Under the pieces are notes generated by a model that had not been told where the DNA came from, made no database searches, and saw only the letters and a program-made list of their open reading frames with translations. From positions 47,039 to 111,038 of the forward strand of contig NZ_JBQHTM010000005.1 of the NCBI RefSeq assembly GCF_052065695.1: a stretch of DNA of 64,000 bases. Reading direction: 5' to 3'. Positions within the stretch are counted from its first letter, which is position 1; each line of letters opens with the position of its first letter. Source of the DNA: Intestinimonas sp052065695 (GTDB lineage: Bacteria > Bacillota > Clostridia > Oscillospirales > Oscillospiraceae). Shown here one piece after another: positions 59,704 to 64,000 of the stretch. The position numbers and the translations under genes were made by a program.

Positions 59704-59709
59704 TATAAT
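59704..59709 (+). promoter_or_regulatory. -10 element of a probable merR promoter
   Basis: Perfect TATAAT at 59704-59709; a -35 at 17 bp (TGGCCG) is weak. The dyad of the divergent TSCPD promoter lies just downstream, so binding there could also repress merR. Confidence 0.45.
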
Positions 59710-59712
59710 GAC

Positions 59713-59743
59713 AGCATATACCTTCCCATTATAGGAAAGTCAA
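59713..59743 (-). promoter_or_regulatory. MerR-type promoter of the TSCPD gene
   Basis: Minus strand: TTGACT (59738-59743), a 19-bp spacer holding the dyad TTCCTATAATGGGAA, and TATGCT (59713-59718). The 19-bp spacing with a central dyad is the pattern of MerR-activated promoters. Confidence 0.75.
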
Positions 59744-59766
59744 GAACGATCAAGGAGGGATCTCAG

Positions 59767-60555
59767 ATGAAAGGCTATCTGTCCATCAGCGACTTTGCCA
59801 GACTTCGCAATGTGAATCCCAAATCACTGCGATATTACGAGCGGATTGGAGCGCTGATCCCCGCCTATACCGACCCGGAGACAGGCTATCGGTATTATGC
59901 TCTGGAGCAGCTGGTGGAGATGGATATGATTCTGATGTGTCTGGAGCTGGACATTCCCTTGCGGGAGGCGGAACGGTACCGACAGCCCGACCAGACACTG
60001 GACATTCGGAGCCTGCTTCAGGACGGGCAGCATAAGGCCCGGGAGAAACTGGTCCACCTCCGCAATACCATGCAACAGATGGAGGAGGCGCTGCACCGGA
60101 TCGAAGAAAACCAGGGTGCTCAAAGGCAGGGAGGGGTCTGCCGGCGGCATCTGGGCCGGCGGTTTATTTTACGGCAGCCCTTTACCCCCTCCGGCGGAGA
60201 GCTGGTGTTCAAGCAGAGCTCCACGGAAATCTTCCTCCGGGGACAGGCCCTGGGCCTGCTGCCCGCCTTCACCTTTCCCATCGGGCTCATCGCGCAGAAG
60301 AGGGGAAAAGAAATCGTCACGGATATTTTTCTGGAGGTGCTCCAGCAGAAGGAGGGCATAACCGACCTGGAAGTGCTGCCTGAAGGGGATTATCTCTGCC
60401 AGCTGAAACCCGCCCAAGCGTTGGAACATGTGGATACACTAATTTCAGACTACTTTGTCCGGCATGCTCAGGCAAACCAAGTGATCATCACCAATCTGAC
60501 CGTAGCCCACTTCGACTTGAAGGGACAGTCGCTGGAACTCCAGGAACCAATTTAA
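59767..60555 (+). CDS. MerR family transcriptional regulator
   Basis: A 262-residue regulator with an N-terminal MerR winged helix (about 1-72; YLSISDFARLRNVNPKSLRY, then YERIGALIPAYTDPETGYRYY), a coiled coil (about 90-118) and a C-terminal domain that looks like a GyrI/BmrR-type small-molecule-binding fold. This suggests multidrug-type sensing. AAGGAGGGA precedes the ATG. The same dyad is present at the TSCPD and MATE promoters, so it probably activates both. Confidence 0.88.
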   Translation: MKGYLSISDFARLRNVNPKSLRYYERIGALIPAYTDPETGYRYYALEQLVEMDMILMCLELDIPLREAERYRQPDQTLDIRSLLQDGQHKAREKLVHLRNTMQQMEEALHRIEENQGAQRQGGVCRRHLGRRFILRQPFTPSGGELVFKQSSTEIFLRGQALGLLPAFTFPIGLIAQKRGKEIVTDIFLEVLQQKEGITDLEVLPEGDYLCQLKPAQALEHVDTLISDYFVRHAQANQVIITNLTVAHFDLKGQSLELQEPI

Positions 60556-60624
60556 ACGGGGGAGGAGACCAGGCATCCTTTCCGGCGTCCCCCTTGCCTG
60601 TTTGACGGAAACATAAAATTTCTC

Positions 60625-60655
60625 TTGACTTTCCCATTATAGGAAAGTTTATGAT
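60625..60655 (+). promoter_or_regulatory. MerR-type promoter of the MATE gene
   Basis: TTGACT (60625-60630), a 19-bp spacer containing CTTTCC-cATTATa-GGAAAG symmetry, and TATGAT (60650-60655). Almost the same dyad is in the TSCPD promoter. Confidence 0.82.
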
Positions 60656-60713
60656 ATTCCATTGCGGGGATCTCCCGTGGATGAAAGTCAGAAGAGGAAG
60701 GGAGAGAACTCTG

Positions 60714-62087
60714 ATGCAGGCGGAAACAAATCCCCTGGGGTATGAGCCGGTGGGAAAGCTGCTGGGCACCTTTGCCGTGCCCAGCATCATTTCCATGGTG
60801 GTCAGTACCTTATATAATATTGTAGATCAGATTTTCATTGGCCGTGGCGTGGGCTATCTGGGAAACGGAGCCACCAACGTGATCTTGCCCCTCACGGTCA
60901 TCGCTCTGGCCCTGGGACTGATGGTCGGAGACGGCACCACCGCCTATTTCAGCCTGTGCCTGGGGCAGGAGAACCGACGGGGAGCCGCGCAGGGCGTCGG
61001 CAATGCCATTACCCTGACGGTGGGGGTCAGTATTCTACTGACCGCGCTGTCTCTGGCGTGCCTGAAACCGCTGTGTGTTCTATTCGGTGCCACCGATGCC
61101 ACCATGCCCTACGCCCTGGAGTACGGATACATCATTGTGCTGGGGTTCCCATTTTATATGTTCAGCATGGGCTTCAACTCCATTGTGCGGGCCGACGGAA
61201 GTCCCGTCTACGCCATGCTGTCCACGCTGAGCGGAGCCATTTTGAATACCATCCTGGACCCTCTCTTTATCTTTGCCTTCCACATGGGGGTAAGAGGGGC
61301 TGCCATCGCAACGGTTCTGGGGCAGGTCGTCTCCTGCGTGCTGACTGTGCTGTATCTGAGGAAGTTCCGGTGCATCACCCTGACGCCTGACTGCCTGCGA
61401 CCGCAGTGGAGACTGTGCGGGAGGGTGTGCGGCCTCGGGATTTCCAGCTTTTTTCTCCAGCTGGCAGCCACCATTGTCATCACCGTGATGAACAATGTAC
61501 TCGTCAAATACGGCGCGGCTTCCAAGTACGGCGCCGAAATCCCCATGACCACCCTGGGCATTACCATGAAGGTCAATCAGATCATTACCGGTGTGGTCAT
61601 TGGTATCTCTGTGGGTTCCCAGCCCATCATCGGGTACAATTATGGGGCCGGAAGAACGGATCGGGCCCGAAAGACCTATCTCCTGGCCATCATCTGTTCC
61701 ACCCTGGTCATGGGGATGGGTACCGTCCTGTTCCATCTGTTTCCGGACAGGATCGTCAGCATCTTTGGCTCTGAGTCGGCGCTGTACCGGGAGTTTGCGG
61801 TCAAGAGCCTGAAGATCTTTCTGCTGCTGATCGTCCTGAACGGATTCCAGCTGTGTACGGGCACCTTTTTCCAGGCAGTAGGGAAGCCGGTGCAGGCCAC
61901 GTTGATCTCACTGTCTCGACAGGTACTTTTCCTGTTGCCGGCTCTGCTGATCCTGCCCCGCTTTCTGGGGGTGGAGGGGGCTCTGTGGGCCGGGCCGGTG
62001 GGCGATGCCTGCGCTTTTGTGCTTGCATTGTCCTTTGGTCTGGCGGAATGGAGAAAAAACAGCCGCAGCGCCCAGGTAACGACATAA
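60714..62087 (+). CDS. MATE family efflux transporter
   Basis: A 457-residue membrane protein with twelve predicted segments in two similar halves. PLGYEPVGKLLGTFAVPSII at the start, NIVDQIFIGRGVGYLGNGAT, and MKVNQIITGVVIGISVGSQP, followed by IIGYNYGAG, are typical of the MATE (NorM/DinF-like) family, which exports drugs or metabolites in exchange for Na+ or H+. The ATG at 60714 has AAGGGAGAG nine bases upstream. The MerR-type promoter upstream suggests drug-induced expression (inference). Confidence 0.92.
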   Translation: MQAETNPLGYEPVGKLLGTFAVPSIISMVVSTLYNIVDQIFIGRGVGYLGNGATNVILPLTVIALALGLMVGDGTTAYFSLCLGQENRRGAAQGVGNAITLTVGVSILLTALSLACLKPLCVLFGATDATMPYALEYGYIIVLGFPFYMFSMGFNSIVRADGSPVYAMLSTLSGAILNTILDPLFIFAFHMGVRGAAIATVLGQVVSCVLTVLYLRKFRCITLTPDCLRPQWRLCGRVCGLGISSFFLQLAATIVITVMNNVLVKYGAASKYGAEIPMTTLGITMKVNQIITGVVIGISVGSQPIIGYNYGAGRTDRARKTYLLAIICSTLVMGMGTVLFHLFPDRIVSIFGSESALYREFAVKSLKIFLLLIVLNGFQLCTGTFFQAVGKPVQATLISLSRQVLFLLPALLILPRFLGVEGALWAGPVGDACAFVLALSFGLAEWRKNSRSAQVTT

Positions 62088-62110
62088 TTTTTCTGTGGAG
62101 GAATTTTCTT

Positions 62111-63088
62111 ATGATACATCTGTCTGATCCCATTACGATCCGAAACCTGACCCTGCCGAACCGCCTGGTGATGCCGCCCATGGCCACTGCAAAGGCGGAC
62201 GAGAACGGCTATGTGACTGACGAAGTGTGCAGTTACTATCAGGAACGGGCCAAGTACAGCAAAATCGGCCTGATCATCACAGAACACAGCTACATCCACC
62301 TCCAGGGGAAGGCCCATCCCGGTCAGACCTCCATGGCCTCCGACGATGTGATCCCCTCTTTTCAGCGCCTGACCGACAGTATCCACAGGGAGGGAGTCAA
62401 GGTCTTTGCCCAGCTCAGCCATGCGGGCTCGGCGGCGCTGTCCAAAACTACCGGGCAGCCCCCTGTAGGCCCCAGCCCGGTCTGCCACCCCAAGCAGCGG
62501 GAGGAGCTGCCTGCGGAGATGACCGTTGAGCAGATCCATCAGGTCACGGAGTGGTTTGCTCAGGCCGCCCTTCGGGCGAAAAGAGCTGGCTTTGACGGGG
62601 TCGAACTCCACTCCGCCCACGGCTATCTCCTCAATCAGTTTTTCTCTCCGCTGGCCAACCGGAGGACCGACGGGTATGGGCCTCAGACGGTGGAGAACCG
62701 CGTCCGATTTCATCGGGAGGTCATCCTGGCGGTGCGGCAGGCGGTGGGGGAGGACTTTCCCATTGCCCTGCGGCTGGGCGGCTGTGACTATGAGGCCGGA
62801 GGGAGCACCGTTGAGGACTGTGTGGCGGCCAGCCGGCTGCTGGAGCAGAGCGGCGTGGATCTGCTCCATCTCACCGGCGGCATGAACGGCTTTGTCCGGC
62901 CCGGGCACGGGGAGCCTGGGTACTTCCGCGACCTGTCCGTCCCTGTGAAGGGGGCCGTCCATATCCCCGTCCTTCTGACGGGAGGGGTCACAACGCCGGC
63001 TCAGGCGGAGGTCCTTCTGGAGGAGGGCTGCGCCGACCTCATCGGCGTGGGCCGGGCGATCTTCAAAAATGCCCGCTGGGCGGACTGA
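62111..63088 (+). CDS. NADH:flavin oxidoreductase, old yellow enzyme family
   Basis: A 325-residue FMN-dependent TIM-barrel oxidoreductase. LPNRLVMPPMATAKADENG near the start, VFAQLSHAGSAAL, and the active-site GVELHSAHGYLLNQFFSPLA, followed by NRRTDGYG, are diagnostic. The C-terminal IPVLLTGGVTTPAQAEVLL binds FMN phosphate. It lacks the extra domains of 2,4-dienoyl-CoA reductases. GTGGAGGA precedes the ATG by about eleven bases; the gene follows MATE closely and is probably cotranscribed. It may reduce an electrophilic compound exported or sensed by the neighbouring genes. Confidence 0.9.
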   Translation: MIHLSDPITIRNLTLPNRLVMPPMATAKADENGYVTDEVCSYYQERAKYSKIGLIITEHSYIHLQGKAHPGQTSMASDDVIPSFQRLTDSIHREGVKVFAQLSHAGSAALSKTTGQPPVGPSPVCHPKQREELPAEMTVEQIHQVTEWFAQAALRAKRAGFDGVELHSAHGYLLNQFFSPLANRRTDGYGPQTVENRVRFHREVILAVRQAVGEDFPIALRLGGCDYEAGGSTVEDCVAASRLLEQSGVDLLHLTGGMNGFVRPGHGEPGYFRDLSVPVKGAVHIPVLLTGGVTTPAQAEVLLEEGCADLIGVGRAIFKNARWAD

Positions 63089-63110
63089 ATGGTTTCATAC
63101 CGCGCAAAAA

Positions 63111-63155
63111 GCAGGGCTCCGCACCCACAAGGTGGTGCGGAGCCCTGCAATTTTA
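63111..63155 (+). terminator. terminator after the oxidoreductase gene
   Basis: 15-bp stem GCAGGGCTCCGCACC (63111-63125) pairing with 63134-63148, then AATTTTAT. Confidence 0.85.
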
Positions 63156-63239
63156 TATTCGGAACACACACGGCTTTTCCGATGGGATATTTCTCCTTCC
63201 GGCCCTTTTCGTGAGACGGTATGTGGACCACCGGACGGC

Positions 63240-63720
63240 TCAGAGGGCGCAGAGGGTGAGCAATTCCTCCCAGTTGCGGTCCACTTCCTTCTGGGCGGCC
63301 TCCAGCATCTACTCGTTGCCGGTTTTGAACATGTGGGCAAAGCGGCCCTGCATCTTCAGATACTCGGTGACGGGCTTTTTCTTTTTGAGCTGATAGCTGA
63401 GCGTGTACTTGCTCTCCACCACCTCATAGAGGGGCCACACGTAGGTCTCCACGGCCGTTTTGGTGACCTTCATCAGCTGTTCAGAGGGGTAGCGCCAGCC
63501 TCGGGGACAGGGCGCCATCATATTCAGGAAGGCGGCGCCGGGGGTGTAGATGGCTTTGCGGGCCTTCTCGGAAAGATTGCTGAAGTTGCTGATGAAGGTG
63601 GTCTGGGCCACATAGGGGACGTTGTGGGCCACCATGATCTTGGTGAGGTTCTTCCTCTGCTGCATCTTGCCGGGCACGTCCACCGGCTACTCGTGGGCGC
63701 TGGGGCGGGTCCGGCAGGCG
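63240..63720 (-). pseudogene. fragment like the C-terminus of pyruvate:ferredoxin oxidoreductase beta subunit, two in-frame TAGs
   Basis: The minus strand reads VDVPGKMQQRKNLTKIMVAH, NVPYVAQTTFISNFSNL, TPGAAFLNMMAPCPRGWRYP and YVWPLYEVVESKYTLSYQLK, matching the C-terminal half of PorB-type thiamine subunits. TAG codons interrupt it at 63687-63689 and 63309-63311; after the second the frame continues as MLEAAQKEVDRNWEELLTLC and ends in TGA at 63240. The N-terminal half with the thiamine site is missing. It looks like a truncated, decaying copy; the identity rests on recognised segments, not a search. Confidence 0.6.
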
Positions 63721-64000
63721 GGTAAGGACGTTCGGTGAGAACTTTTCTTCCTCTGTCTGAAGGCTATAGTTGACAAAGTTCTGAACAGTCAGAGAGCGTC
63801 CTTTCGTGGCTGGCTGCTTACAGATTCTGCGCAAAAGGAAGTAAATTCTTTACAATTGGTTCACAATGACAGAATTATCATTAAACTAAGGAACCTCTGA
63901 ATAAAAGCCTTTATCCTGTTTCTACTCAATGTATTAGCCGCCATTTGCGCTTGGTTAAGGTGATTTCAGTGCAAAATAGCCATTATTTATCTGCTTTTCT
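63721..64000. other. AT-rich right edge, no gene recognised
   Basis: About 280 bases, the last 160 clearly AT-rich compared with the rest. No convincing frame, RNA or hairpin was seen. The drop in GC marks a change of sequence type, possibly old insertion debris. Confidence 0.4.

Noticed and set aside
9502..63689. Pyrrolysine or other amber recoding as the explanation for in-frame TAGs
   Set aside because: No pyl genes or suppressor tRNA in the window, RF1 is present, one gene uses TAG as a normal stop, and the affected genes are not methylamine methyltransferases. Kept only as a checkable alternative.

Overview
The window reads as the chromosome of a GC-rich gut Clostridium-type Firmicute, most likely an Oscillospiraceae member near Flavonifractor, Pseudoflavonifractor or Lawsonibacter. 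The evidence is the gene set: a ptb-buk butyryl-phosphate route, 2-oxoacid:ferredoxin oxidoreductase, anaerobic (cobalt-early) cobalamin genes, DUF951, TSCPD and M18 peptidase genes, GC-rich codons and strong GGAGG ribosome sites. No rRNA, tRNA or CRISPR array was seen.

Layout. 1-8.3 kb is housekeeping: the edge of mtnA, an ABC-F ATPase, a DUF218 protein, prfA, a threonylcarbamoyl-AMP synthase, coaE and an M18 aminopeptidase. 8.3-10.0 kb is an SLH-anchored GH18 gene broken by one in-frame TAG. 10.1-21.7 kb is a two-armed catabolic region around an IclR-type regulator. One arm is a four-subunit 2-oxoacid:ferredoxin oxidoreductase on the minus strand. The other is buk, an NhaC-type antiporter, ptb, a LarA-like protein, an MFS carrier and a GlcD-type FAD dehydrogenase on the plus strand. 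Related 17-bp inverted repeats (5-7-5) sit at all three promoters. Together the genes could take a 2-hydroxyacid to a 2-oxoacid, an acyl-CoA, an acyl-phosphate and ATP.

21.7-33.3 kb holds a decayed GGDEF gene, glyA, nth and a chloramphenicol-acetyltransferase-like gene split by a 3,378-bp element. The element has TG...CA ends, related terminal inverted repeats and a 5-bp target duplication (TCAAC). Removing it with one TCAAC copy restores a 208-codon CAT frame exactly. It carries a leftward repressor near its left end and phage tail-tip genes at its right end, but no transposase, so it looks like an internally deleted Mu-like prophage. rarA, an S1-domain gene, DUF951, hisC and a radical SAM gene follow.

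33.3-58.9 kb is an almost uninterrupted plus-strand cluster for tetrapyrrole and cobalamin synthesis. It includes hemA, hemC, cobA-hemD, hemB, hemL and a precorrin-2 dehydrogenase for the precursor, the cbi corrin-ring set, the nucleotide-loop genes, and the cobalt importer cbiMNQO. Cobalamin riboswitches precede cbiD and cbiM. The only obvious gap is a corrinoid adenosyltransferase.

59-64 kb holds a TSCPD gene divergent from a MerR regulator, a MATE exporter and an old-yellow-enzyme oxidoreductase. The TSCPD and MATE promoters share a dyad inside a 19-bp spacer. The window ends with a degraded fragment resembling the C-terminus of pyruvate:ferredoxin oxidoreductase beta subunit.
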